Of a stretch of 64,000 nucleotides of DNA, positions 1-14,403 are shown piece by piece (position 1 is the first letter of the stretch; each line of letters starts with the position of its first letter). Source of the stretch: Perca fluviatilis. Its lineage: Eukaryota; Chordata; Actinopteri; Perciformes; Percidae. The translations under genes were made by a program, and so were the position numbers. Location: the NCBI RefSeq assembly GCF_010015445.1, contig NC_053122.1, positions 37,635,013 through 37,699,012 of the forward strand. The letters run 5' to 3'. The notes beneath the pieces are model-generated. The model saw only the letters and a program-made list of their open reading frames with translations, did not search any database and was not told where the DNA came from.

Positions 1-790
1 ATCAGAATAAGGATGAATTCATTCAGCAAATAATATATTGTATGAAAAAAAAGGCATTATCTCCGCTTGAACAAATACAAATCTTAAATTACCATACAGT
101 TTAGTGAGGACTGGAACACAGGACAGACAAAAAACACCGCAAAAATGCCCAAAACATACTCTGAATAAATTGATAAAGAAGACAGATCTGATTTAAAGAT
201 AAACAAAGGAACACACGATCCCTCAGTTCAAATTGAAAGCATGAAAATCACCACAGCTGGAGTCAGAGTGTCCACGCAGTAGCCCAGTAAAACTAGCAGC
301 AGACTCTGACATCATGGGATACCTCACTAAATCTCCCACTGCCCTCCCCCAAGTCCAAACCACAGATACTTACCAGCAGTTAGTGAGGCAGACACACCCT
401 GAGCTCGTCTCTTCCCAGGTCAAAATGAAGGTGAGACACAGACACACAGAGTGGGGAGGGGGGGAGTGAGGGAGGGGCCATGCTGGAGACTCATAGCAGG
501 GGGAGTGATGAGACGAGGTGGATGTTAGTGGGAGTTAATGAAGGAGACAACACTCGGCCTGTTGGGACATTGGGACAGTCCTTCCCGCACACGGCCGTAG
601 AAAAACTCTGCTCTGTGCACGTGTGCATTTAGAAACATGGGTGATATGTGAGTTTGTAATGATTTTATGGTAGCAAAAATACACAAAGAAATATATCATT
701 TATAATTCAGTACAATTATTTAACAAATGTATACACCTGCATCCACCCAAACTCCCAGCTCATTAAAAATGTACTAATGCATCTTATTCT

Positions 791-792
<2 letters not shown>
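1..792. other. Intronic sequence, no gene or element recognised
   Basis: Contains a purine-rich block around 446-500. A consensus-like minus-strand donor (GTAAGTAT, 373-366) has no convincing exon behind it. Confidence 0.5.
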
Positions 793-864
<72 letters not shown>

Positions 865-869
865 CACAC

Positions 870-907
<38 letters not shown>
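793..907. repeat. (CA)n microsatellite
   Basis: About 115 bp of CA dinucleotides with two small interruptions (CAAA near 848 and CAAC near 870). The frames of TH or CV repeats across it are not genes. Confidence 0.98.
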
Positions 908-911
<4 letters not shown>

Positions 912-3324
912 ACACTAATATCTCTCTCAGTAGCAGAGCAGGACCTCAAGGTCCAGCCCACACTTGTACCACAACTCCTTCCGCTCCTCCGATGTTCATT
1001 AGCGGTGTGGGTGCAATAATTGTGTGTGGATCTAATTACTTTTATGGCTGTGCAACATATTGAGAGCCTGTGGGAGCACTGTGGACATCAGTTTGGGGGA
1101 AGGCCATAAAACGATTACGAGTGCTAAAGAGACACTCCCCTTTAAACCAAATGAAGCCGAGGCAATCATCTCTGGGATTGATTGGCACTGCCTCGCTGCT
1201 CGGCTGACAATAAGGGCAGGCTGGCAGAAAGGAAGGGGGACCCCCACACATACCGTATTCCATGTCTGAATTGAAAATTGCCTGTGGGTAAATTACACTC
1301 CCCAATATTTTTCACATGAGAAAAAAATCCCTTTAGCGGTTTAAGAGTGTTGAATATTCCTAGGAATTTTGGTTGATCTACCAGAATACTGCGACTGTGG
1401 AGGAGGGGGAGGTGAGAAATACCCTAAAGAAATCCAGACAATAGCAGCATTAAAATGTTACAGTAAAATACAAGAGGCAATATTATGCTCTCTCTAAACC
1501 CCCAGCATCAAGTGAATGAACTCCTCTACTCCCATATTGGTATAAATGAGTGCAATAAAGCTGGTGTGGTGCTGCCGGGAGAGCGGGCATCAGTCATCCT
1601 GATGGAATTAGACCGTGCTACCCACAATCCTTTCCTGCTCCAAAAACTATGGTGAAAATAAGCAGAACAGGGCTCCCGTAGCAAAAAATAGATATTATAC
1701 GGATGAAAGTCATGTTGCTCAGAAAACCGCTCATGTTGAAAATGGATAATTGGCCAATCAAGCACAGAGGGTGGAGATTGTAGGACAGATTCAACAATAC
1801 GTCACTGGAGCTGGGAAATAAAGAGGTGGGCCTGAGGTTGAGTGTCCGAGACCGGCTAGAAGGTGCACGACAACATCATTAGTGCTTCCATATGGCTGTT
1901 CAGAGATAGCTGCCCAAATGGTATGACATGACACTAACAGCGTCCTGCATTCCACTGCCACTGTATAAGTGAACTCTGAATGGGTTAAGGTTGCAACTCA
2001 TAATTGTTTAAGTAGAAGTACTGAGATTCCATTTAAAACCGGGAAAAGCAGCAACTATTCTGGAACCAGGAACCTTCTGAGAATCTGGAACAAGGATGTT
2101 TTTGGCAAAAAAAAAAAAAAAAAGACTTAAATGATAATTAAAATGATTGTCCATTACTTCATTGTTAATTGAACTAAACAATTATTTGACTAAATCTTTC
2201 AGCACCTCCATGAATGTTATCCTCTGTGAAATTACTTAGGATCTATTGATCTATTGGACATTTGCTCATATAATAAGACCATTTATTCTGCCATATATCA
2301 AGCAGCATATGAATAGAAACAGTATTTCATAAGCAGAGCTGTCCTGGCTTAGACTGGAAGTGGGGCAGTTGTAGGTGAATTATGAAAAAGGACACTGGCT
2401 CCTTGAGGTTTGCAGCACATCACTGAGATGAAGCAACACAATGTAATATATGCATGGGGGAGGTAATTGAATTTCAAAGGCACATTCTCCTGTTTTCCAT
2501 ATGGCCCACCAGTATGGTCAGGGCATGAGTCTAATAACATGCAATTACCATAGCAAGTCTGAGTGTGAGCAACACTGTGACAAGTAAAAGGGCTTTATAA
2601 AGACCATTCCAGGGTTCCTCACACTGAAACCATGGTGGAACCACAGAGGGCTTCTGCTAGATCCTCCAGTTAGAGCAGCAGAAAACGTGGTTTGACATAC
2701 AAAGAAGTTAATCTATAGAATTACATATTTAGGAATAAATACATACGCATACATGGAAACTTAATGCCCTTTGGTACCGTAGTATCGAGTGTCAAAAATG
2801 GTCAAGTACCAAATGCTAGAATTGAATGCTTGGTCAGATTTACAGACTTGTTTCCTTATTCTGTGGGTAGACAGCTTTTGATTTAAATTTTCATTTTGAC
2901 AATTTTGGAGAGGCTTTGATTAAGTTCTTTAATGGCTGCCTTTGCTTAGACCAGGGTTTCAGTCTTGCAGATTGGGGCTGCTCCACGTGTTCTGGAAGAT
3001 TTTAATGTACCGGACAAATGGTGATTTTTGTCCTTGGCTGGTAGGTGGATATTTCTTCCAACAAGGTCCTGTCCACTTCAAACCAGTGTGAAAAGTGCAA
3101 TCAAAAACCCCAGTGTGGTTCTTACTTCTAGCTAGCAAATAATAATAGTGATTTTACTGTATGTAGAACACCACTGCATGCAGTAAGAGGCTGTGTAAGA
3201 AAACGGGTTTCCACAAAATCATGTGAACATATGAATTTGGTAAAGAACCCTAAAATGTTCAGAAGCTCTCTATGGAAGCCAGTGGAAACCTTAACTTTTA
3301 GAGCGTGGATCACCTAATACTGAG
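908..3324. other. Intronic sequence, no gene recognised
   Basis: I see only a short poly-A run near 2109-2122. No transposon ends or splice-flanked coding frames were found. Confidence 0.5.
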
Positions 3325-3715
3325 TAGGGCTGCACAATTAATCGCAATGTTATTGAAATCGCAATATGGACTGGTGCAATACCCAAATCGCAGGTGCGTA
3401 GTCATGGAAGGCTTGTTTTGTTGTCATTACTTAGAATGCCTCACGGGGGCAACATAAAAACTATACACTATAGGTTTAAGTATTGTGGCGCTGCAGTGAT
3501 GTCCCAGCCTACAAATCCTATCCTACAGACTGAAGAAAAAAAATTTTGTTTGGTACAGGTCCTCACAAAAAACATTTAAATTTTAATATTTTTCAATGAA
3601 AATTAGAATAATGATACAAAGATGATCATTCCCTCCAATATGTGAATCACATCGCAATCGCTATAACAGTCAAAATAATCGCAATTAGATATTTTCCTCA
3701 TATTGTGCAGCCCTA
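3325..3715. mobile_element. hAT-type miniature element (TIR TAGGGCTGCACAAT)
   Basis: A 391-bp element with 14-bp perfect terminal inverted repeats TAGGGCTGCACAAT. It is flanked on both sides by the 8-bp direct repeat ATACTGAG (3317-3324 and 3716-3723), the target duplication length of hAT transposases. The inside is AT-rich with repeated AATCGCAAT-like words and has no transposase. Ends of this type are common in fish genomes. Confidence 0.93.
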
Positions 3716-5555
<1,840 letters not shown>

Positions 5556-6006
5556 TTAAAGTCCAACATGCTTTGTCCATGAATTGATCAAATGCACCGC
5601 CGTTGACACTGTAGGCAACCCAGACACGTTCAAGGCGGATATAAACGTGATAAGTAAGGGCAGAGCCGAGAGCGGGCTTACAGCAGAGCCAATACCAATA
5701 TGAATCAAACTAATGTGCCTCTGATGTATTAGTCATCACAATGAACAAAGACTAGTGGTGAACGGTGGTGCCCACCCCCCCCCCCCCAACCCCTCCAGGC
5801 CACATATCATTCTACAACGGGCCTGCTATTGTCTGTTGCAGCCCTGCGGTGCTTACATCAAACAATGCTGCCTTCACTGGAACTCTCTCACGGTACACCC
5901 AACAAACCCACTCCAGCTGGTCACTCACAACTATATCTGTTTTTATTTTTATTTTTTGTATTAGTGAAGGCAGTGTAACAACAGTGACAAACAACAAGGT
6001 GCCCCC

Positions 6007-6330
6007 AGGTTAAATTTATAACTTTTTAAGACCATTTTAATACCATTTAGAATGAAATTTAATACCAACTACATCAACATACTGGCAAAAGTATGTAGGA
6101 TATAATGGAATATCAGAAAGGGTTTAAGGCTATGAAAATAATTGTTTACCAAGTACTTGAACATAATGCTTTGTGACGAAATAATGAAGGAGTTATATAA
6201 TCTTATGAAAGGACAATACAAATGTTAGACCTTTGTGAAGCAAATGTAAGACTTTCTAAACAAATGTAAGACTTTTAAGGCCTTATTTTTGAATATTGTA
6301 TCTAAGACATTTTTAAGACTTAAGACCCTG
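6007..6330. mobile_element. Probable CAGGG-type miniature element rich in TTTAAGAC words
   Basis: Begins with CAGGTTAAATTTATAAC and ends TAAGACTTAAGACCCTG, with several TTTTTAAGACC / GTAAGACTTT words in between. It resembles the element at 7683-7987 in composition and in its CAGGG..CCCTG ends. No transposase; no clear target duplication. Confidence 0.55.
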
Positions 6331-6360
6331 AAACAAGGTAAATGACACATACAGTTCATA

Positions 6361-6433
6361 GACAATACATAACCGTATGTATAGACTATACATAACCGTA
6401 TGTATAGACAGACATAACCGTATGTATAGACAA
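6361..6433. repeat. Three-copy tandem repeat, 22-23 bp unit
   Basis: Units at 6361-6383, 6384-6406 and 6407-6428 share the core CATAACCGTATGTATAGAC. There is no spacer-repeat alternation, so this is a small minisatellite and not a CRISPR array. Confidence 0.9.
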
Positions 6434-6563
6434 TGACAAACAGTAAAGACAAACCATACAGCATACAACAGTTATGATGATGTGGCAAGAGGCAGAGACA
6501 ATGTTGTGTGAAAATGGAGTGTGTATGTATATGTTGTGTGTAAATGTATAAATGTTGGTGTTC

Positions 6564-6636
6564 ATGGCAGAAAAACGTGCTCTGGATTATTGGCATTTCT
6601 TTAAACCAATCACAATCGTCTTGGGCGGTGCTAAGC
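6564..6636 (+). repeat. Interspersed repeat fragment, family R1 copy 1
   Basis: Contains AAAAACGTGCTCTGG, TTGGCATTTCTTTAAACCAA and TCACAATCGTCTTGGGCGG. The same words, often on the other strand, recur at 41935-42358, 54690-54850 and 63176-63385. It matches a non-coding repeat I know to be very abundant in percomorph fish. Confidence 0.8.
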
Positions 6637-7682
6637 GGTTTCTTGGTTTCATGGTTGACAACAATCCAGCTTAGTATAGGTTTCTTTTTTCTTTTAAGGG
6701 ATGTTCAAGAGTTTTTCTCTAACAGAGAATTTTCAGCTAGTCCCTGAGCTCATAAATGGAGAGAAATATAGGCAATACGTATAAAGGAGAATAAAAGAGT
6801 TAAATATATACAGTCTCCTACAGAGAAAAGTAATTAACACATTTTCCCTTGAACAGTGATTGTGAATAGAGGTGTCAGGGTGGGTGAGTAAAGGACCAGC
6901 GGGGAGGATGTTGACTCCGAGCTCGAATTTTCAACTTTCCAACTCCGCCAGGAAATTCCTGGAGACTTTCTTATCTCTAAAACTCAAAGGTCAAATCTGC
7001 AAACTGCAACTCTTTCCAGACCCAAAGCCCCCCTTAGTTTGATTTTGCAAAGCTTTTTCTGCCTACAGTAGGAAAACTTTAAGGTCAGCGTAAAGAATTC
7101 GGAATTGAATTAGTTGAAGAATACGATTAAAATGCAGACACAAAACACAGATTCCAAAAAAAAAAGAAAAAGTCTGACAAATCCCATCCATATTAGCTCG
7201 GTTATGAAATGAACTGCATAGTTTAAAGACTAGAATATCAGTTTATCTTTATGATGTCAAAGTATGACTCCATCTACGCATAACATTACCACAATAACTG
7301 CCTTAATTCATTTCATCCATCACAAAATAGTGGGGTATATAATGCTATAACCTAACACACAGCAGCACCATCAAGCCAACCATTCACTCCAGACACACAC
7401 AATGGACCGGCCAGAGCCAGTCAGCCTTGTAAACAACCAGGAACCTGTCATATGTGATCCTGCTAATCTCCATGATATGTAACACAGCCGCTTGGCCTCT
7501 TCAGAACACAGCTGACCTGATTGGAGGTACACGTGTGACCCTCTGGCTATGGGTCAAGGCCTCAATGCCAGCTTCAACAAAAAAAGGCTCATATCCGATA
7601 GTGAAACAGATGTGTGTACCATTCGAAGAAAAAACCTGAATTTGTTAAGTTTGCTATGGATCACCTAAGTCCACAGTACAAA
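6637..7682. other. Intronic sequence, nothing recognised
   Basis: No transposon ends, tandem repeats or coding frames of note. Confidence 0.45.
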
Positions 7683-7987
7683 CAGGGTTTCTGCAGGTTT
7701 TATCAAGTCAAATTTAAGACCTTTTTAAGCCTATATCACGACATAAAAGTACAACGAAATGCAGAGTCAAAAAAGTACTTGCAAAGTAAATAAATGTGTT
7801 CAAATTGATTACAAGAGTAATAATAATCTGTACATATGCAGCGAATTATATTTGGACTATCGCAAGAAAGAACTACAACGCCACAGAATAAAAAATAAAA
7901 ACATTTCAACAGCGAATATAAGACTTTTTAAGGCCTACAATTTGGATTTTGAAATTCTAGACTTTTTAAGACCCCACAAAAACCCTG
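7683..7987. mobile_element. CAGGGTTT-type miniature element
   Basis: A 305-bp element that starts CAGGGTTTCTGCAGG and ends CACAAAAACCCTG. The subterminal words TTTAAGACCTTTTTAAG and GACTTTTTAAGACC mirror each other. Related elements are widespread in teleosts. It has no coding capacity; the open frame across its interior (7759-8004) is chance. Confidence 0.75.
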
Positions 7988-8548
7988 ATAAAGAAGCACA
8001 GTGATTTGGCCGGAATTTAAGTCCAATGTCTGTCAGATGAAAGATCCCTCTCCTGAGATAGTCGCTTAACCCTGCAATCAAATGTATATCATCATTGAGG
8101 CAACCTATAGACCCATCCTATATACAGAGAATTCTGCCCGAGAGACTGAAGAGAAACTCACATAAAAGATCAAAGATCTCCAATCTTCCAGTCTGACAAA
8201 ACACTGTAAATCAATCAAAGAAAGAGCAACTCTGTAATACAACTGTACTGCCATATAACCCCCGAGACGGGGAAGAACAGCGGGCTGAGATTTAGTCCGA
8301 GATGAGCTTCATCCTCTGGACAGTCTCACTCAATATCTGGGACTGCTGTATGAGGCTGAAAGGTCACTGTGCGGCTTTGTTGAGTGGAGTGTGTCTGGGA
8401 CTCAATAACAGGACTGTGGCTTGCTGACTGGGATGCGAGCAAAGCTGTTTACGCTGAGATGAACCCCTGCCTTTCATGGTCGGGCGTGCCCCCTGAAAAG
8501 CTGTCTGTCTTGGTCTTAAGCCCGGGAATTAGCTTTGGGAAGATGTAA

Positions 8549-9035
8549 TATGTGCATTGTGACCAGACTTTGACTTCAGAACCACACTGCTACACTATGT
8601 TCTAATGAAGCATGGTGAAACAGAGGGGTTACAAAAAAAATAAAGAAGCTTTGGGAATAAGATCGAGGCAATCAAAGGAAGATTTTCACAATTTGGGTCT
8701 TATTTTTGAAACTTGGCTGTGTGATGTGATGTATGCTTGGAAGGACAGTTTGGGGAATAATGTGACCAATTTTGGTCTTTGTTTTCTCTTCTAAAATTGG
8801 CTAAGTCTAAAGGGTTATTTAAAATGTGTGATCATCTGGCCGCATAATTCAACAACTAGGGCTGTGATCAGGAAGTATCCTTTAAACCTGGAAAGGAGAG
8901 TGCTTTTGTAGTGTGCATTTTGGCCAGACGTTGATCTCAAAACCCAGACCACAATATGTTCTAAAGAAGCATTGGGAAAAACACAGTTTTAAAAGAAACA
9001 AAGCTTTGAGAGCAATACTGAAGCAATTAAAGACA
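8549..9035. repeat. Diverged direct duplication, period about 361 bp
   Basis: Copy one (about 8549-8683) and copy two (about 8910-9035) share an ordered series of words: TGTGCATT, CCAGAC, TATGTTCTAA, GAAGCAT, AAAGCTTTG-like and GAGGCAATCAAAG / GAAGCAATTAAAG. It could be a local tandem duplication or two copies of an old transposon; the words faintly recall the end of a Tc1 transposase gene, but I cannot establish that. Confidence 0.6.
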
Positions 9036-9699
9036 GCCAGGAAATTCTTGCTTCACTTGGCATACAATAGGAAGTGGTCCAAATTGGACCCAACTCCAAA
9101 CTAATAGGATTTATCAGATCTGTGGCATCACTTCAAAATCCCCTGTGACATTGACGCTGCTTCTACGGATCCCAATCAAAGCCTGCCTTTGTGGGGCAAT
9201 GTACAGTAAGTGATAGAGGCAGCTGATGGACAGAGTCTTAATCCTGTGGATTATAAATGAATGGCCTCATTCATACAGGGTGTTCTTCCCAGGCGCATAT
9301 AAGCATCCTTCAGACCTACCACCAACTGCACATGGCCATAACTTTAAGAACTTTCGACTCATTTAGACGATTGGTGACTTTTCGTGGATTAACGTGCCCT
9401 TGGAACTAATGCAAAGCTGAGGGCGTCTGCACAGTTTTGGGCAGTAAAAAAGAAAAAGCTGGAGTCGACCCCACTGTCAACCAGCTGTCCCACAAAGTCC
9501 ATCTGAGCATGTACAGCACGGTGCGTTCATGATGCCTACACAGTAGAGAGATTCAAGTGGATCTTGTGTCTGTTTGGTGACGAGGGCCCTCGAGGTGAGT
9601 GATTACAAGCGGGGTGACCCCGAGGATAGAAGAGCAGCATTGTTGGTTCACACTTCAAAGTCTCAGATGGAAGCCTCAATCAGCACTGTGCGAAGGAAC

Positions 9700-10125
9700 A
9701 TAGATAGATCGAACATAGATAGATAGATAGATAGTTTCATGCACATGGCAATATACACGGACAAATACATCGACAGATAACATAAAGACAGGTATATAGA
9801 ATCATAGAAACAAGCACATTCACAACAACTCCACCATATCTATACAAGGTCAGCGAGATGGTTTGTTCAGCAGTGCTATGGCAGAAGCGACAAAACTTCT
9901 GCCAAAGCGAGTCCTCCTACACCTCAGAGTCCTGTATGTGCGGCCAGATGGCAGCAGTGCAAAGTGTGGATATAGAGGGTGATTGGTGTCATTGGTAATA
10001 ATGAGGACAAGGCGTGTGATGGCTCCTTCGTTCAGGTCTGAGATGTTGGGTGTAGGGGAGCTGACAATTTTGGAGGTGACCTGTGTGATCTTGGCGAGCT
10101 TGTTTTTGTTAGAAATGGTGAGCAT
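9700..10125 (-). pseudogene. LINE reverse-transcriptase ORF, C-terminal fragment with (GATA)n tail
   Basis: The minus-strand frame from 10125 to 9850 reads LAKITQVTSKIV, then HPLYPHFALLPSGRTYRTLR, then RTRFGRSFVASAIALLN. This is the conserved end of ORF2-type proteins of fish non-LTR retrotransposons (pattern LLPSGRRYR..K.R...SF.P.AI..LN). It stops at 9850 and is followed by about 120 bp of 3' UTR and a (TCTA)n tail, seen on the plus strand as GATA repeats at about 9704-9734. The reverse-transcriptase catalytic region is missing, so this is a dead 5'-truncated copy. Confidence 0.8.
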
Positions 10126-11150
10126 GCTGGAGAAACAGAAACAGCAGGACTATTAACAAACCCAGCCAAGACACGTCAGGGTTTCTTCAATCTTGTCAAA
10201 GTCTATTCCATCATTAAATTAAAGGACATCATCTGCCCTAATGCAAATTAACAGCTGCTGATTTATATAAAATCACACCTTGCCCTTAATAATACACAGA
10301 TTGTATTTGAAGATATCCTATCTATTTCATTTGCCAATAACCCTTATTTCATAATAATCAACTTTTTAATCAAAATCCATCGTCTTAATTAAACATTTAA
10401 TTAAGCATGGGTAGTCATGGGATTCCCATCTCGTATGTGACTGTGGTACTGACTAGCTCGCCAGGCTGTTAAATAAACATTTACCGATGCAGCGATAAGC
10501 ATTGTAAGAATACAGCGCATGTCATGAATACGTGTCACCCCTGAACGCAGCAACTGTGGCGGTTAGTTTCTGTAATCTTATCAGATGGGGGGGAACTAGG
10601 CCCTACATCCTCTGACAAAGAGAGAGCAGCTGCTGGAGCCTTTCTCTGCTGTGAGAAATGAACTGAGATGCTGAAGATTATAATCCAGGTCTATTGTTCG
10701 AAGGCCCACTGACCGCTAGGAGGGAAACCGATGCCCTTGCTAACTGGTGCTAATGGCTAACGCTCCATCTGTGAGCTGCTGTAAGGCAGAGTCCCTAACA
10801 TACAACATACAATGATTTAACAGCTATACTTATTAATACAATGTCGGGCATCATCTCTGATTACTTCTTCTGGTTGGATGATTATGAAAAACTTTAGAGT
10901 TGTGTAGTATAAATAGTCAAGGAGAGAGTAGACAAGTGTATTGTCTAAAATGATAAGTTATAAGTTATGTGTTGTTTCAATACTGCAAATGCATAACTGG
11001 TGTTTAATAAGACGATGTGGGCCAGGCACTTGCATGTGCATGACCCAAAATACAAATTAGACACAAACAAAACACTAGAAGCCTGGTTTACATTTAATAT
11101 CCAGATCTCTGTCACTTGGATGATCCTGCATAATTCCCTTTAAGTTAAAA
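10126..11150. other. Intronic sequence, nothing recognised
   Basis: AT-rich with no clear transposon termini. It may hold non-coding regulatory DNA, but the sequence alone does not show it. Confidence 0.4.
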
Positions 11151-11628
11151 GCAGGGTTGGTAAATGTTGAAAATCTATCAAGATTTGAAAGTAGCATCTC
11201 CTCGGGGCTCCGTTTGAATGCTCCCCCTGCCCTCGGGGCTCCGCCCACACAGACGTGCACAAGCACCGCTGCCTCAGAGCAGTCGGAGAAAGCACCGCAA
11301 TTTAACTTCATGTCTTGTTCACCGGTAAGCAAACACAGAATATTATCATACCGAATGTTTCAAACTAACATGACTACTGTTAGCCAGGTGGCGACGAGGC
11401 ACATTGAGCTCAGGCTCGTAAACGAGAGGGGTAAAGTACGCTCAGCGGGGAAAGGAAGCATTTCATTGGTTCTTTCCAAGCAGACCGCGAGGCAGTGATT
11501 GGTGGGCGTTTTTTCTGAATTACAGCAGCTACAGAGGACGGATCTTTTTGGCGTAGATAAAGTTATTTATTGCTGTCGGGATACAATATGTAAAAAGTGT
11601 GTATTGGAAGTACAGTTACCAACCCTGC
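11151..11628. mobile_element. Miniature DNA element with TIR GCAGGGTTGGTAA
   Basis: A 478-bp unit starting GCAGGGTTGGTAA and ending TTACCAACCCTGC, a perfect 13-bp inverted pair. The interior is GC-rich, with CTCGGGGCTCCG present twice. The interior frame at 11157-11498 does not resemble a known protein. No clean target duplication was found, so the superfamily is open. Confidence 0.85.
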
Positions 11629-12949
11629 CTTTAGAGTAGCTGAAAAGAGAACAAGCATGGTCAGTTGATCTTCCTTGGACACATAAAGGTTAAAAAAGGA
11701 TTAGCTCAGATGCCTGACTGCTCACAGCCTCATGGTGTTTGGTGATCCGGTGAGAGATTAGAGGGGCCAAGAGGCCACTGTCTGTTGTGTCTGAGGCCAT
11801 TTAGGCTCTTATTAACCCGATCTTGCTTTTACTCGGGATTACAGGCTTAACCCTGAAACACAGATTGATCTGCAGAAACACAGCAATTAGATGCCAATCG
11901 ATACAATATCTCCACACTTAGCAACTCATTATCAAATCCCTTGTATTCGCCTCATCGTGTCCATTGACTAAGTGAGAATAAAGTGGGACTGCACGTTGAT
12001 AAACTGCACAAACAAATCAGTCAGCATGCAAAGCCGAGCAGAATTTCCCATTCTATGTAAGAGCTTATGTTGACAGGGAAGTTAAGAGGCTAATGAATCT
12101 AGCTAACACGTTGTGCAACCCAGGCCGAATCAGACACCATCTGCACGCTCGCGGCCCAGCTCGGATCAAACCGCTCTCTTCTCAGGGCACGGCGCCAACA
12201 TGCCGCGCCAAGCTCTGTGGCTGAGTGTGTATGTGTGTGTGTGTGTGTGTTCATCAGGACAGAAATATGGCACTTGAGTTGGTGAAAAGCTGCCCTAGGA
12301 GGAGCCGTCAGTGGGCAGCGTTAACAACAAGCAGAGCTCTGCAGAGGAATGGATTTGAATACACATTATAAATTGACTGATTAGTCATGATCCACCATCA
12401 TGTGTGATGAGTCACTGGAAATTAGTTTCTGCTTGTTCATAAGTGGATATAAAAGTTGACATTCTGCCTTCTTTCATGACAGCGAAGGAAGTTTTAACGA
12501 AAAACAATACTGTATTAATTTGGCTTTCCCCTTCATCACTTTAGGACTTGAAGTTCAAAATCATCTGCATATTTGAAACACTGCCTAATAAACTTTATGC
12601 ATTTCTTGAAACCCTGCCTAATAAACCTTATGAATTTCATCCCATTAGGGATGTGTATTATTTTGGGAAGAAACAACTAATTTTCTCCCTCAATCTAACA
12701 GTAAGCCACTTCAAAAAATCCGTGCAGCAAACGAACCATCACACAGATCCCTTCCTGCATCTTACAGTAGCATTCATTCTGAGCCCTAGCAATGTCAACA
12801 CTTGTCTAAAGCAGACACTAAACATTGGAATCCATCGACGGAACGGATTGAATTTAATTGGTTTTCAGTTTTATAGGGCATCTCTATTTTTCCAGGGGCA
12901 CTGCTGGTCAGAAATGTCAGTGATGGTAATATAATATTTGACTGATATT

Positions 12950-12952
<3 letters not shown>
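11629..12952. other. Intronic sequence with short (TG)n, nothing else recognised
   Basis: A (TG)n stretch lies near 12229-12250. A GC-rich patch at about 12145-12220 could be regulatory but shows no decisive motif. Confidence 0.4.

Positions 12953-13023
<71 letters not shown>
12953..13023. repeat. (CA)n microsatellite
   Basis: About 71 bp of CA repeats with one CAAC interruption near 12994. Confidence 0.98.
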
Positions 13024-13026
<3 letters not shown>

Positions 13027-13710
13027 TAAAGCAAGATGGGTAACTGGTCTTTGTCGACCTCAAGTTATGGTGCCACTGGAGGCAATAATGACGTAGCACG
13101 GAGGTATATAGTACCTCCTTATAATTCATAGGACAATTTCATGCTTGCACACATCAGCATTTCGATGTTGGCCACCTCATTTACAAGCAAATAAATTGGA
13201 CTGCGTTTCTTATATCTGTAATACTGCCCTATTTTTAACGAAAGGTGGGGAGCATGCTGTCCTATCTGGGCCATCTAAGTTTCATTACTCAAATCCCCCA
13301 TCGGATTGTGTGGCGGAGACACATTTGAATGCGTCACTGTAATATCTGCAGGGGCATTTCACATGTGGTTTAGCAGGAGCTCCAATCCCATTTCCCTCAC
13401 AGATGCTTCCAATATGTTTGTTCTAATGCATTCTGAGATAGAACCTCACGTCAGGATTAAAACGAGGAGGGATTGTGTTGGATCTAATCTCACGGATGCC
13501 TTCAGCGGAAAATACTAAGGGATCAGATGTCATGTAAAACCACGCCTCTCGGTTATACAGACGATTTAAAAACCCATTATTGTGACTCAACTATGTGTTT
13601 GGTCAAAGCTGACTACATCAGTGGTATCTACTACACTGTATTGATGCATGACCTGTTGGCATGGTAACATGGTTAGCCATGAAACCAGCATTTAGTTGAC
13701 GTTTATTGAT

Positions 13711-13941
13711 GTTTTAAGCCCCCAACGTCTCCTTCCAGGCAGCGCTGCCTGGAAGGTACAAGGATTAGGGAATGGTTATGGTTAGAGTTAGGGTTAGGTG
13801 CCTTGAAGTCAACAGTTGCAGCGCTGCCTTGAAGTCAATTAGGCTATGGTTATGGTTATGCTTATGGTTAAGGTTAGGGTTAGGTACTTTGAAGTCAACA
13901 GTCGCCGCGCTGCCTGGAAGGAGACGTTGGGGGCTTAAAAC
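13711..13941. mobile_element. 231-bp miniature element with 35-bp perfect TIRs
   Basis: The left arm 13711-13745 and right arm 13907-13941 are perfect reverse complements; the arm starts GTTTTAAGCCCCCAACGTC. The inner part has two related halves with GGTTATGGTTA, GTTAGGGTTAGGT and TTGAAGTCAACAGT. TTAA sits 3 bp inside both ends, so a TTAA-targeting (piggyBac-like) origin is possible but unproven. Confidence 0.9.
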
Positions 13942-14403
13942 ACCATTGAGCGTTAATGACTCAGAAAAAAGACGGCATTGGTCATTTGTTCAATTATTGA
14001 AAATGTAGTTATTGGTGCTTTTCTGATAAATGACCTCAAGCAGTAGTGACAGTAATTACTGTGTTATCTAAGTAACAAAGGAAGTAGTAGTGTGACTTTA
14101 GCTGTGTTCTAAACCGTTCCGTAACACATAAATAGTTCCCTATATAGTGTGTTCGCCATCTTGTAGTGGTGATTTAGTGACATAATTCACTATATAGTCA
14201 CCCATAAAATACCCACAATGCACTGCTAATTTGAGTGTACGCTACATTTTCACACTCCCGTGTACCACAATGCAACGTGGTCCTGTTTTCCCAGAGGAGA
14301 AAAAGAAGCACCGTGAAAACTGAAAAGGAAAAATGGAGCGGGCTTTGGTTTCTAAACAGTGGAAAGTTAACATGCACAATTCATGCTTCAATGCATTTAG
14401 AGG

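Noticed and set aside
361..400. Consensus-like donor GTAAGTAT on the minus strand (373 downward), possible extra pard3 exon
   Set aside because: The sequence before it gives a short frame without Par-3 similarity, and the acceptor is weak.
411..436. Plus-strand micro-exon look-alike (CTTCCCAG, 12 nt, GTGAGA)
   Set aside because: The gene is on the other strand, and such matches are expected by chance.
716..1019. Open frames of repeated TH or CV residues over CA microsatellites (also at 24.5, 43.1, 45.2, 48.6 and 49.3 kb)
   Set aside because: Produced by dinucleotide repeats in any frame; no gene context.
6361..6433. CRISPR-like repeat
   Set aside because: Repeats are directly adjacent without spacers; the genome is eukaryotic.
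13780..13885. Interstitial telomere repeat
   Set aside because: Only isolated GTTAGGG words inside a miniature element; no (TTAGGG)n array.
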